In this document: positions 8,761-17,063 of the stretch, piece by piece
Numbering within the stretch: the stretch's first letter is position 1
Layout: each line of letters starts with the position of its first letter
Assembly (NCBI RefSeq): GCF_005981925.1
Contig: NZ_VBVX01000017.1
Coordinates: forward strand, 1 to 41,427
Direction: 5' to 3'
Length of the DNA: 41,427 nucleotides
From: Streptomyces albidochromogenes
Lineage (GTDB): Bacteria > Actinomycetota > Actinomycetes > Streptomycetales > Streptomycetaceae
Made by a program: the position numbers and the translations under genes
The notes under the pieces: model-generated
Database searches by the model: none
The model's input: only the letters and a program-made list of their open reading frames with translations
What the model was told of the DNA's origin: nothing

Positions 8761-9762
8761 GTGGGCAGTTCGAGGGCGTCGGCCTCCGTCGTGCCGCCGA
8801 CAGACAGGTTCGAATGGTTCCTGGAAACCGTTTCCAACGAGGTCATGCCCCTGTCGCTGAGCAGTGACCGGCAGGACGACTTCCACGCAGACATCCAAGA
8901 CGTGCCACTCGGCCTCGCGGCGCTGTCGGCGTTCGAGTTCTCCCCAGTGCGGGCTTGGCGGTCCGCGCGACACATCCGGCAGGGCGATCCCGAGGGTTAC
9001 CAACTCGTACTGGTGTCCCGGGGCAGCTTCCGTGTCTCCCAGGAGGGCCGGGAAGCGCTGGTGGAGGGTGACTTCGTACTGACCAACACTTCCCGCCCCA
9101 TGCTGACCGAATGCATCTCCGACGGCGACCCGATCCACGCCATGACGCTGCAGATACCGCGGTCCGCCCTGCCGCTGTCCCCTCGCAGGCTTGAGCCACT
9201 CCTGGTGCGTCGGCTCCCTGCCCACAAGGGAGCGGCCGCGGTCCTCGCCGGGTTCCTGCGCACCCTCCATGCCCAAAGCGCGCACTGCGGAGCGGAGGCA
9301 CTTCTTTCCATGGGATCCGCCACGATCGACCTGGTCACCGCGTGCCTTGCCCAACATCTGCACTCTCTGGACGAGGCGCCGGTCGAGGCGCGGTCCCAGC
9401 TGATGCTGCAGCGCATCCTGCGTTTCATCGCGCACAACCTCGGCGACCCCGATCTCTCCCCTCGCACGATCGCCGAACGGCACAACATCTCTCTGCGCAC
9501 GCTCTACACACTCTTCGACGGCGAGCCCGCCAGCATCGCGGGAGTCATCCGACGCCAACGCCTCGAACGCTGCCACACCGACCTCGCCCGCCCGGAAATG
9601 GACCACCGAACCGTCCAGGCGATTGCGGCCCGCTGGGGCTTCACCAACCCCGCCGCCTTCAGCCGTACCTTCCGCGACGCCTACGGAACCACCCCCACCG
9701 AACACCGCGCCCACGCACGACAGCACCGCGACACAGACACAACCAAGCAACCGGAGCGCTGA
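8761..9762 (+). CDS. AraC-family transcriptional regulator (AraC_binding_2 type)
   Basis: 333 residues. The N-terminal ~200 residues match the cupin-like ligand domain seen in streptomycete regulators of this type (RFEWFLETVSNEVMPLSLSSD, then a DVPLGLAALSAFEFSP strand region, and YQLVLVSRGSFRV). The C-terminal ~110 residues are a double helix-turn-helix AraC/XylS domain: LSPRTIAERHNISLRTLYTLF is the first HTH, and VQAIAARWGFTNPAAFSRTFRDAYGTTPTEHR the second, with the family signature. GTG 8761 is chosen because CGGGGG ends a few bases upstream and the homologous domain begins right after it; earlier codons would add an unlike sequence. It probably regulates itself or neighbouring genes. Confidence 0.9.
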   Translation: MGSSRASASVVPPTDRFEWFLETVSNEVMPLSLSSDRQDDFHADIQDVPLGLAALSAFEFSPVRAWRSARHIRQGDPEGYQLVLVSRGSFRVSQEGREALVEGDFVLTNTSRPMLTECISDGDPIHAMTLQIPRSALPLSPRRLEPLLVRRLPAHKGAAAVLAGFLRTLHAQSAHCGAEALLSMGSATIDLVTACLAQHLHSLDEAPVEARSQLMLQRILRFIAHNLGDPDLSPRTIAERHNISLRTLYTLFDGEPASIAGVIRRQRLERCHTDLARPEMDHRTVQAIAARWGFTNPAAFSRTFRDAYGTTPTEHRAHARQHRDTDTTKQPER

Positions 9763-9886
9763 CATCCGGACGAGACGGTGTACTTCGTCCGCAACGTGCT
9801 GACCGTCACTGCTCGCTCGCATGGTTCTCGTGGAGATGCGCGAGGTGACCGGGGCGGAAGGAGGCGATGCGGCCGACGCCGTCGTG

Positions 9887-9914
9887 AGACCATCCCCAGC
9901 GTGCGGGGGAGCAG
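9887..9914 (+). repeat. Single CRISPR-repeat-like sequence
   Basis: The sequence ACCATCCCC...GCGTGCG...GGGGAGCAG resembles a type I-E repeat of the streptomycete kind, differing from my recollection of it by about one insertion and one deletion. It can form a tcccc/gggga hairpin. No second copy or spacer periodicity is nearby and there are no cas genes, so this is not an array. It overlaps the ribosome-binding region of the next gene. Confidence 0.3.
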
Positions 9915-9920
9915 CGCCCA

Positions 9921-10877
9921 GTGGCAGCCGTCTACGCTCTCGGCATGCAGCGCAGTGATGTCACGCGGGACGACGGCACATGGGCGGGCCTGTCCCTGGA
10001 CGTGCAGGACCGCCACCAGCCGGACCTGTGCGTTTTCACCGCTGGGCCGCGACTGCTGGTCTCCCAGCGGTCGCGGCCCGTGCTGCTCGCCGTTGTCGAA
10101 GAGCCCCTCCAGGGCGTGGACTTCTGGCGTACCGAGGGATACCGCTCCTTCGTCCCACCGCTGCGCGCCGACGTGGGGCGTGCCCTGTCGGGCAGCCCGG
10201 AACGGTGGGCTCACCGCTTCGCGCAGTACCTCGTCGACTCGCCGGGGAGCCCGTTGCACGAGGGCCGGTGGCTGCTCTCGTGCGAGAGCCCGCTCCAGCG
10301 CTGGCGCCACGCTGCCACTTCGCATGCCGAGTACTGGAGCGCGATGCTCGTCGAGGGCCATCCGGACGGATACATCGACTGGTTTCTCCACTCCACATCG
10401 TGGGAGGTTCTGCCGCTGCGGCCCATGCCGGGCCCGTGCGACGGCCGGGTCAAGGCGTACCGAAAGCAGGCCCGTGAGGGGACGCTCCCACCGGTTCTGC
10501 TGTGGTGGGTCAGTGGTCTGGACTGTCATCTGATCCTGGACGGTCACGCACGACTCGCCGCGGCGATCGCCGAGTCCATCGAGCCTCCGTTGCTGCAGTT
10601 GCACCGCACGGTGCCGCGCGATGACCTGGCCGCACGTATCGATGACGCTGTGGCCTCCTATGAGTACGAACTGGCCCGCTTCGCCGGACTCCGCGCCCTC
10701 CACGGTCCCACCGTCCCGGACGGCGCGGTCACCGCCGGCCCACAGCTCGTCCGCCTCCTCCACGACCTGCACACCGCGGAACAGCCGACCTGGGCCTGGC
10801 CCTTGCCCGGAGGGGAGGGGCAGTGGCGTCGTACCGCACGCGAGGTGACCGTCGGCAAAGGCTGGCTCCACGCGTGA
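9921..10877 (+). CDS. Unknown protein with a ParB-like DGHARLAAA motif
   Basis: 318 residues with no overall family recognised. Trp- and Arg-rich segments dominate the N-terminal half (FWRTEGYRSFVPPL, GRWLLSCESPLQRWRHAA). Around residues 185-225 the order is VKAYRKQAREGTLPPVLLWW followed by LILDGHARLAAAIAE. That pattern, a permissive basic helix, then PPV-strand, then I/L-x-DGH-x-R-x-x-A, is the core of the ParB/sulfiredoxin-like nuclease-CTPase fold. No partner ParA or helix-turn-helix is present, so chromosome partitioning is unlikely. A nucleotide- or phosphate-handling role is inference only. GTG 9921 follows GGGGGAG by about nine bases; ATG 9945 is an alternative. It is a single gene, with about 320 non-coding bases after it. 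Confidence 0.75.
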   Translation: MAAVYALGMQRSDVTRDDGTWAGLSLDVQDRHQPDLCVFTAGPRLLVSQRSRPVLLAVVEEPLQGVDFWRTEGYRSFVPPLRADVGRALSGSPERWAHRFAQYLVDSPGSPLHEGRWLLSCESPLQRWRHAATSHAEYWSAMLVEGHPDGYIDWFLHSTSWEVLPLRPMPGPCDGRVKAYRKQAREGTLPPVLLWWVSGLDCHLILDGHARLAAAIAESIEPPLLQLHRTVPRDDLAARIDDAVASYEYELARFAGLRALHGPTVPDGAVTAGPQLVRLLHDLHTAEQPTWAWPLPGGEGQWRRTAREVTVGKGWLHA

Positions 10878-11199
10878 GACCTGCCGGAATCACTTCCGCC
10901 AGCCACCGTTTCTCGTCGGAACTCGCTACTGGTGCCGGACGGGAGCCGGATCCGGCGCGGCGCTGAGACGTGCGAGTCGCGCCTGTGCCTCGTTCACGTC
11001 GAGACGCCGCCTGGAAGGCCAAGCGCCGGGAACAACCGGTCCGGCCGGCGCGGTTGCATCGAGTGAGGGACCGGCGCCGCAGGGGCGGGGGAGCACGGAG
11101 ACCGCAAGGTTGTTCGCCCCACCAGGATCCGGTCCCCAGGATCGCGGTGAGCCCGCCGCGCACTCGGACCAAGACGTACTCATGCAGAAGGACTGTTTC
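10878..11199. other. Intergenic region ahead of the PIG-L gene
   Basis: About 320 bases without a supported gene. The longer frame reading into the PIG-L gene here lacks motifs. No clear operator, terminator or RNA feature was seen apart from short GC-rich dyads. Confidence 0.4.
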
Positions 11200-12033
11200 A
11201 TGACTGACCGGCCTTTGACGCTCATGGCAGTACACGCCCACCCCGACGACGAGGCCACCGGAACCGGAGGGGTCCTCGCGCGATACGCGGCGGAAGGCAT
11301 CCGTACGGTTCTCGTGACGTGTACCGACGGCGGTTGCGGTGACGGCCCGGGGGGTGTCAAACCGGGTGACCCCGGGCATGATCCGGCGGCGGTCGCCTCG
11401 ATGCGCCGTCAAGAGCTCGAAGCGAGCCGTGACGTCCTGAAGATCAGCGATCTGGAGGTGCTGGACTATGCCGACTCCGGGATGATGGGCTGGCCGAGCA
11501 ACGACGCTCCCGGATCCTTCTGGCAGACCCCCGTGCAAGAAGGCGCGGCCCGACTTGCGGACCTCATGCGGCACTACCGGCCTGACGTGGTCGTCACCTA
11601 TGACGAGAACGGCTTCTACGGCCACCCCGACCACATCCAGGCCCACCGCATCACCATGGCGGCTCTGGAGATGACCGCGCTGACACCCAAGGTGTACTGG
11701 ACCACGATGCCCCGCTCGATGATGCAGCGGTTCGGCGAGATCATGCGCGAGTTTCATGAGGACATGCCGGAGCCGGATCCGGCCGAGGCCGCCGCGATGG
11801 CCGAGATCGGTCTCCCCGACGACGAGATCACCACGTGGGTGGACACCACCGCGTTCAGCGGTCAGAAGTTCGACGCACTGGCCGCGCACGCCAGTCAGGG
11901 CGAGAACATCTTCTTCCTCAAGATGGGCAAGGAGAGGTTCGGTGAGTTGATGGGCATGGAGACCTTCGTACGTGTCCAGGACGCCACCGGCGCGGCCGTA
12001 CCCGAGAACGATCTCTTCGCCGGACTGCGCTGA
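11200..12033 (+). CDS. PIG-L/LmbE-family zinc deacetylase (MshB/Mca-like)
   Basis: 277 residues. The N-terminal VHAHPDDEATGTGG is the zinc-binding AHPDDE signature of GlcNAc-deacetylases, and GFYGHPDHIQAHR in the middle provides the third metal His of the HPDH motif. The insert TCTDGGCGDGPGG and the overall length match the MshB/Mca group of actinobacteria, enzymes that hydrolyse amide bonds in mycothiol biosynthesis or mycothiol S-conjugates, as well as antibiotic-tailoring deacetylases. With no mycothiol genes near, a pathway cannot be fixed. ATG 11200 is preceded by AGAAGGA at good spacing. A perfect 12-bp stem-loop terminator lies about 85 bases downstream, shared with the convergent gene. 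Confidence 0.92.
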   Translation: MTDRPLTLMAVHAHPDDEATGTGGVLARYAAEGIRTVLVTCTDGGCGDGPGGVKPGDPGHDPAAVASMRRQELEASRDVLKISDLEVLDYADSGMMGWPSNDAPGSFWQTPVQEGAARLADLMRHYRPDVVVTYDENGFYGHPDHIQAHRITMAALEMTALTPKVYWTTMPRSMMQRFGEIMREFHEDMPEPDPAEAAAMAEIGLPDDEITTWVDTTAFSGQKFDALAAHASQGENIFFLKMGKERFGELMGMETFVRVQDATGAAVPENDLFAGLR

Positions 12034-12116
12034 TCCGTCCGTCCGAGCCCTGGTGGCCGCCGTCGTCGATGCCGGGTGCGCCGTGGAGCGCGCGGTGGAC
12101 GCCGGACTCGGTGAAA

Positions 12117-12143
12117 GCCCGGCAGCCGTCGCGGCTGCCGGGC
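12117..12143. terminator. Bidirectional hairpin terminator
   Basis: Perfect 12-bp arms (gcccggcagccg / cggctgccgggc) around a 3-base loop, between the convergent PIG-L and PAF-acetylhydrolase-like genes. Confidence 0.85.
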
Positions 12144-12253
12144 AGCGGCAGGCCGATCACCACGGCCGGGCGGACCGACAACCACCGGGAGGTTCGTCGC
12201 GCAGCGGTACCCGCGTAAGCCCGGTGGCCCTGCGGCAGCAGCCCTTCAGCTGA

Positions 12254-13708
12254 TCAGCGGCCGTTCCCAGGGCGGTGGACGCGGAGGTCGCCGTAGGCCG
12301 ACAGAACGTCGGCCAGATCGCCTGGTGTGTGCCGCAGAGTGGTGTCCAGAAAGGCGAGAGTGGCTGCGGCGACGACGCGCGGGCTCTCGGTACGGCCCAG
12401 GGACCCGACCATCGAGGGCACAGGCGGCAGGTAGAGAGGGGCGTCCATGAAAGTGAGGTGTGCGGCGCCGGGGATCGTGAGCCGGTAGCTCGTCGCGGTG
12501 CTGAGGTTGAGGACCTCGGTGAGGCGGGGGATGTAACGCGAGTCGGTTTCCGGGGTGATGGCTTGGGTGAGCGCGAGCGCCGGCTGGTCGAAGGAGCCCA
12601 GGTCGGGGTCGCGGGGGTAGCCGTCCAGATCGATGACGGCGTCGACCCGGCGGTCCTGGCGGGCTGCCTGCAGGGCGGCGCCACCCCCCAGCGAGTGGCC
12701 GGTCACCGCGACTCGGCCGGTGTCCAGACGTCCGGTCAGCGGGCCCGCGATCTCACCTCGGTCCAGACGGCCCAGCTGAGTGAGGCCGAAGCTGAGGTCC
12801 GCCGCCCGAATTCTCGTCGCTTCGGTGGACCGTCTGTCGTCTTCGTCGTCGTCGCCCGTGGAGGCGATCTTGGTGTTGATCGTTCGGCCGTCTGCGAGGA
12901 CGACGGCGGCGGAGTCGTACGGATGGTCGAGGGCGACGACCACATAGCCGTGGCTGGCCAGTTCCTCCGCCCAGGCGGTGTTCTGTGTGCGCACTCCGCC
13001 CAGCCCGGGAGAGAACAGCACGACCGGGAACCGTCCGCCCTTGTCGGCCACCGGGGCGTTGAAAACGGAATGGGTGCGGGCACGCGGGACGCCGTCGACC
13101 AGGAGGCCGGGCAGGCCGGCGTAGCGCGCGAGGGCGTCCGAGACGGTGCGCGCCTCCTGCTCCGTACGTCCGAGGTACTGCGCCCGCTGCGCGCCGGCGG
13201 GGCTCTGCCGCGCGGGGTACCAGAGCTGGGCCACGACCGTGCGCCGGTCGTGCGGATCGGCGGTGGCGGTCTCGGGGCGGTGCGAGTCGGTCCACTGCAC
13301 GACACGGGTACCGACCGCGAAGTCGCCTGACGGCGTGGGGAACACGGGTACGGGAAAGGCCCAGGCGGCGACCGGCCCCATGGCGATCAGGCCGACGCAG
13401 GCCACCGACCCTGGCAACGCCAGCCACCATCGTGCCCGCCACGTCGGCCGGCCGGTACGGCGTCGCAGAAGGGGAGAGAGGGCGAACGGCACCGCGAAGG
13501 CGGCGCCTGTCAGTACCGGCAGCATCTGCCAGCGGATCCCCGCCACGCTCAGAACGATCGCGGACAGCACGAGAACGGCCCCCGCCGCGATCGTGACGAG
13601 CGGGCGGGCCGCGGGTGGAAGCCAGCGCGCCACCACGAGCGCGACGGCAGCCGGCAAGCCGAGTATTTCCAGGGGGGACATGTGCAGTCCCGTGATGATT
13701 TCGGTCAC
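12254..13708 (-). CDS. Membrane-anchored PAF-acetylhydrolase-like alpha/beta hydrolase
   Basis: About 484 residues. The first ~130 residues hold several hydrophobic spans (ILGLPAAVALVVARWL, LVTIAAGAVLVLSAIVLSVAG, MLPVLTGAAFAVPFALSPLL, ARWWLALPGSVACVGLIAMGPVAAWAF). The remainder is a hydrolase of the platelet-activating-factor acetylhydrolase II/chlorophyllase type: VVAQLWYPAR, FPVVLFSPGLGG (oxyanion turn), VVVALDHPYDSA, the nucleophile elbow VTGHSLGGGAA, a DLDGYPRDP acid and a GAAHLTFMD His. The catalytic domain probably faces outside the membrane. The GTG at 13708 follows GAGGA; an ATG at 13681 would drop nine residues. It is divergent from a two-component system, with triplicated dyads 60-145 bases upstream of its start, so it is a likely target of that system. 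Confidence 0.88.
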   Translation of the reverse strand: MTEIITGLHMSPLEILGLPAAVALVVARWLPPAARPLVTIAAGAVLVLSAIVLSVAGIRWQMLPVLTGAAFAVPFALSPLLRRRTGRPTWRARWWLALPGSVACVGLIAMGPVAAWAFPVPVFPTPSGDFAVGTRVVQWTDSHRPETATADPHDRRTVVAQLWYPARQSPAGAQRAQYLGRTEQEARTVSDALARYAGLPGLLVDGVPRARTHSVFNAPVADKGGRFPVVLFSPGLGGVRTQNTAWAEELASHGYVVVALDHPYDSAAVVLADGRTINTKIASTGDDDEDDRRSTEATRIRAADLSFGLTQLGRLDRGEIAGPLTGRLDTGRVAVTGHSLGGGAALQAARQDRRVDAVIDLDGYPRDPDLGSFDQPALALTQAITPETDSRYIPRLTEVLNLSTATSYRLTIPGAAHLTFMDAPLYLPPVPSMVGSLGRTESPRVVAAATLAFLDTTLRHTPGDLADVLSAYGDLRVHRPGNGR

Positions 13709-13765
13709 CCGGCCATCCTCGGCTCGGGGCACGCGATGCCACATCCGTCCCGCGTCGCCATCGCG

Positions 13766-13850
13766 TGCAACCGGAGTCGCAAGCCGATGCATGTGCCCTG
13801 TGTGACCACAGTCGCATCCCGGCCTGTCGCCTCTGCGACCGGAGTCGCAG
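13766..13850. promoter_or_regulatory. Three operator-like dyads (TGCGAC-n4-GTCGCA)
   Basis: Copies at 13766-13781 (TGCAACcggaGTCGCA), 13801-13816 (TGTGACcacaGTCGCA) and 13834-13849 (TGCGACcggaGTCGCA, a perfect dyad that extends to 7-bp arms). Spacing is 35 and 33 bases, and a further half-site TGCGAC lies at 13878. They sit between the divergent membrane hydrolase and the NarL-type kinase/regulator pair, nearer to the hydrolase start. They are candidate binding sites for the adjacent response regulator. Confidence 0.7.
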
Positions 13851-14098
13851 TCGAGGACACCAGGTCAACGGCGCATGTGCGACCACGGGAGGTAGCAGGA
13901 CTCATCCTGCGGTCGTATCCCGCCACGGTGCCGTCCGACGGTGGACTCATGTGCTCCGCCGGCCCGCGGCCTACCGTGACAGGGCGGCGGTACGTGCTGG
14001 AGGGCGCGGGGGCTTGCGCTCCCCGTACCCGACCCGGCTCCGGCTGTACGCGGTGGCGGCGCCGCGCCACTATGACGCCGAATCGACAGGGACGTGTG

Positions 14099-15316
14099 AT
14101 GACCGAGGCCGCCGCGGAACCCGGCGAGGCCCACCCGGTGCGCGACCGGGACCGGGTGCGGCGGGCGAGGACAGCAGTACGGCTGACGAGGTACGCCGAC
14201 CCGGCCTCCGTACGAGCGGCGCGACTCGTGAGAGCCGCCCGGCGCCGGGGCTCCCGGCTGCCGCCCCTGCTGTGGGACGTGCCGCTGCCTGCGCTTCTCC
14301 TCGTCAACGTCATGACCATGCGCGCACAGCGGGAGTTGCCGGTGGCCGTGGCCCTCACCGCCGCCCTCGCGCTGCCTCTGGTGGGTCGGCGCCGGGCCCC
14401 GCTCACGGTGTTCGGCGCCGTGGCAGCCGCGGCCTTCGTCCAGTGGCTGATGGACGTCCAACTGCTGGCGGACCTCGCCTTGCTGGTGGCGCTCTACACG
14501 GTGGCCGCGAACGCGGGCCGGCGCGGCACGCTTGTCGCCGGGGCCATCGTGGAGGCAGGGGTCGCGCTGGCCTGTCTGCGCTGGGTGCCGGACGGCGCGT
14601 TCCTGACCCCCTTTGTCGCGGCGACCGCGATGGTTGTCGCTGCCGCAGTCCTGGGTGTGAATGTGCGGACCAGGGCGCGGCTGGCCGTAGCTGAGGAAAG
14701 GACACGGATCACCCGGGAGATGCACGACATCGTCACCCACAACCTGTCCGTCATGGTCGCCCTCACCGACGCCGCCGTCTACGCGCAGCACCGGTCGCCC
14801 GACAAGGCCACCACCCTGATGCTCCGGATCTCCGAGACGGGCCGGCAGGCTCTGACCGGCTCCCTGGGGATCCTGGGGACCGGCGAACCGGACGCGGAGC
14901 GCCACCCGCTGCCCGGCATCGCACAACTGGAGGCCCTCGCCGACCGGTTGACCGCCGCAGGGCTGCCGACCCGACTCGAGGTCGGGGGCGGCCACACCCA
15001 CATACCCGCCACCGTACAACTGACCGTCTACCGCCTGGTACAGGAAGCCTTGACCAACACCCTCAAGCACACACCGCCCGGCACACACGCGGAAGTCCGG
15101 ATACGGTGCTCGACCGAGACCGTCACAGTGGACGTCACCGACAGCGGCCCCTGCCCGCCCTTCCCCGGCGCCACACACCCCGGCCACGGCATCCCCGGCA
15201 TGCGCGAGCGCGCGGCCGCCCACGGGGGGACGTTGCACGCCGGATGGCTTCCGGGCGGCGGCTGGGGAGTCCATGCCCGCCTCGACATCGGCGGCAGCGG
15301 AGAGGCGTCCGCATGA
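14099..15316 (+). CDS. NarL/DesK-type sensor histidine kinase
   Basis: 405 residues. A cytosolic N-terminal Arg-rich stretch is followed by an integral membrane region of about five short spans (residues ~60-190, for example PLPALLLVNVMTM and LLADLALLVALYTVAANAG). The HisKA_3 dimerisation helix ERTRITREMHDIVTHNLSVMV carries the phospho-accepting His209. The HATPase domain includes YRLVQEALTNTLKH (N box) and a degenerate G box GHGIPGMRERAAAHGG. There is no large extracellular domain, so sensing is probably in or at the membrane, as for antibiotic- or envelope-stress kinases of this group. ATG 14099 follows AGGGA by six bases. It overlaps the response-regulator start by ATGA, so the two are co-translated. 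Confidence 0.92.
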   Translation: MTEAAAEPGEAHPVRDRDRVRRARTAVRLTRYADPASVRAARLVRAARRRGSRLPPLLWDVPLPALLLVNVMTMRAQRELPVAVALTAALALPLVGRRRAPLTVFGAVAAAAFVQWLMDVQLLADLALLVALYTVAANAGRRGTLVAGAIVEAGVALACLRWVPDGAFLTPFVAATAMVVAAAVLGVNVRTRARLAVAEERTRITREMHDIVTHNLSVMVALTDAAVYAQHRSPDKATTLMLRISETGRQALTGSLGILGTGEPDAERHPLPGIAQLEALADRLTAAGLPTRLEVGGGHTHIPATVQLTVYRLVQEALTNTLKHTPPGTHAEVRIRCSTETVTVDVTDSGPCPPFPGATHPGHGIPGMRERAAAHGGTLHAGWLPGGGWGVHARLDIGGSGEASA

Positions 15317-15975
15317 CGATCCGCATCCTGATCGCCGACGACGAAGCGCTGCTCCGTATGGCCTTCAGCACGATCCTGGAGGCCCAGCCCGACATGGCGC
15401 CGGTCGGTGAGGCGGCGGACGGCATGGAGGCCGTCCGCCTCGCCCGGGAGCTGCGTCCCGATGTCGTCCTCATGGACGTCCGGATGCCCGGAAGCGACGG
15501 GATCGAGGCGACCCGACGGGTCGTCCGGGTCTCCCCGCGGAGCAGAGTGCTGATCCTCACCACCTTCGACCTCGACGAATACGCCTTCGCCGGGCTCAAG
15601 GCCGGGGCCTCGGGCTTCCTGCTGAAGAACACCCGGCCCGAGGAACTGCTCACCGCGATACGCAGCGTGGCCGCAGGCGACGCGGTGGTCTCCCCGCGGA
15701 TCACCCGCCGCCTGCTGGAGAACTTCTGCCCGCACATCCCCGACGGCGGCAGTGCCGACCGCGACGCGTGGCTGCGACGGCTCACCGCCCGCGAGCGCGA
15801 GGTGCTCGTCCAGGTGGGCCGCGGCCTGTCCAACAGCGAGATCGCGGCCGCCCTGTACCTCGCGGAGGCGACGGTGAAGTCCCATCTGGGGCGGGTCCTG
15901 CGGAAGCTCGAACTCCGCGACCGGACACAGGCAGTGGTCTTCGCCTACGAAAGCCGCCTCGTCCACCCGGCATGA
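15313..15975 (+). CDS. NarL/FixJ-family response regulator
   Basis: 220 residues. The receiver domain carries acidic residues D10/D11 (LIADDE), phospho-acceptor D55 (VVLMDVRMPG), T83/T84 and K105 (FLLKNTRPEE). The C-terminal LuxR-type helix-turn-helix is complete (LTAREREVLVQVGRGLSNSEIAAALYLAEATVKSHLGRVLRKLELRDRTQAV). The start codon overlaps the kinase stop (ATGA). It pairs with the preceding kinase and is the obvious candidate to bind the three dyads at 13766-13850, controlling the divergent membrane hydrolase and possibly its own operon. Confidence 0.95.
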   Translation: MTIRILIADDEALLRMAFSTILEAQPDMAPVGEAADGMEAVRLARELRPDVVLMDVRMPGSDGIEATRRVVRVSPRSRVLILTTFDLDEYAFAGLKAGASGFLLKNTRPEELLTAIRSVAAGDAVVSPRITRRLLENFCPHIPDGGSADRDAWLRRLTAREREVLVQVGRGLSNSEIAAALYLAEATVKSHLGRVLRKLELRDRTQAVVFAYESRLVHPA

Positions 15976-16208
15976 CGCCGCCGCCCGGAGCCGACGGTGA
16001 TGTCGCTGTCGAGTGACGGTCGACCGGCGTCGATACGGTGCGTTACCTCTGCGAGCCGGGGACGAGGGCTGCGAATCGGCGCCGTGACCGCGCGGGCACG
16101 TGCGGCGATGTCCTCGGGGGAGCGGCTCTGTGTGGTTATGAGGGGTCCGGACTGGCAAGGCCCGCAGGCGGCTCGTCCGGTGACCGGATGCCGTCAGGCA
16201 GGGGGCGG

Positions 16209-16943
16209 TCAGGCGACCTCGTCCAGTAGATGGGGGCCGTTGTTGCGCACGCTGTTCACGGCCGTGGACACAGGGCGGGCGTTGAGCCGGCCGCCTGCGG
16301 GCTGAGTGAGCAGGGCACGGAGATCGTCGGTGTCCTGGTGGTGCGGGTCGAGCCAGGTGTCGTAGTGGTCCGGGGTGAGGGCGAGCGGCATGCGGGGGTG
16401 TACCCGGCCGGCCGCGTCGGTCGCCTCAGTTGTGATGATCGTGCAGGTGGTGAGCCAGGCGGCCGGGTCGTCACCGTTCTCGATCTCGGGGTCGCGCCAG
16501 TACTCGTACAACCCGGCCAGGGCCATCACCTGCTCATCGGTGGGGTGAATGAAGTACGGCTGCTTGCGTGTCCTGCCCGTGCTTTCGTCCTTGAGCGGCT
16601 CCCATTCGTAGAACCCGTCGGCCGGCAGCAGGCAGCGCCGCTTGACGAAGGCCCGACGATAGGCGGGCTTCTCGTGCACTGTCTCGAGTCTGGCGTTGAT
16701 CATCCGGGCCCCGGCCTTCGGGTCCTTGGCCCAGGAAGGGACGAGTCCCCACCGCAGTGGCCGCAGCTCGCGCCGTACCTCGTCGTCTTCCTCGCGTCCG
16801 GCGCGATCGAGGATCGCGTAGACAGTGTCGGTGGGAGCCACGTTCCAGCTGGGCGCCAGCGTCTCGTCGGGAAGCCAGTCGGTGACATGGAAGAGCCGGG
16901 TCAGGTCCTGGGGACCGCGGGTTGAGGCGTAACGACCGCACAT
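16209..16943 (-). CDS. SRAP-domain protein (YedK/HMCES family abasic-site DNA shield)
   Basis: 244 residues beginning MCGRYAS. After removal of Met, Cys2 becomes the N-terminal catalytic residue that forms a thiazolidine crosslink to abasic sites in single-stranded DNA. Other SRAP landmarks are WNVAPT, LRWGLVPSWAKDP, MINARLETV (conserved Asn), ADGFYEWE (conserved Glu) and HPRMPLAL (conserved His). The length matches the family. It acts in replication-associated DNA repair and needs no operon partner. The start is fixed by the requirement for Cys2, although the frame is open further upstream. The gap to the next gene on this strand is about 120 bases. Confidence 0.95.
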   Translation of the reverse strand: MCGRYASTRGPQDLTRLFHVTDWLPDETLAPSWNVAPTDTVYAILDRAGREEDDEVRRELRPLRWGLVPSWAKDPKAGARMINARLETVHEKPAYRRAFVKRRCLLPADGFYEWEPLKDESTGRTRKQPYFIHPTDEQVMALAGLYEYWRDPEIENGDDPAAWLTTCTIITTEATDAAGRVHPRMPLALTPDHYDTWLDPHHQDTDDLRALLTQPAGGRLNARPVSTAVNSVRNNGPHLLDEVA

Positions 16944-17063
16944 ACCACCACTCTGCCACGGCGTTCGACGGTGCCGGCGGGCCCGCGTCGACGACGCGCT
17001 ACCGCGTGCCGCTGCTCGGGTGCGGGGTGGCACCTCTTGAACAGGAGGCCTCCGGCTCCGGGC

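Noticed and set aside
8800..8822. tRNA T-loop-like ggttcgaat
   Set aside because: It lies inside the conserved DRFEWF coding segment of the AraC regulator and no cloverleaf can be drawn.
9887..9914. CRISPR array
   Set aside because: Only one repeat-like unit is present, without spacers or cas genes.
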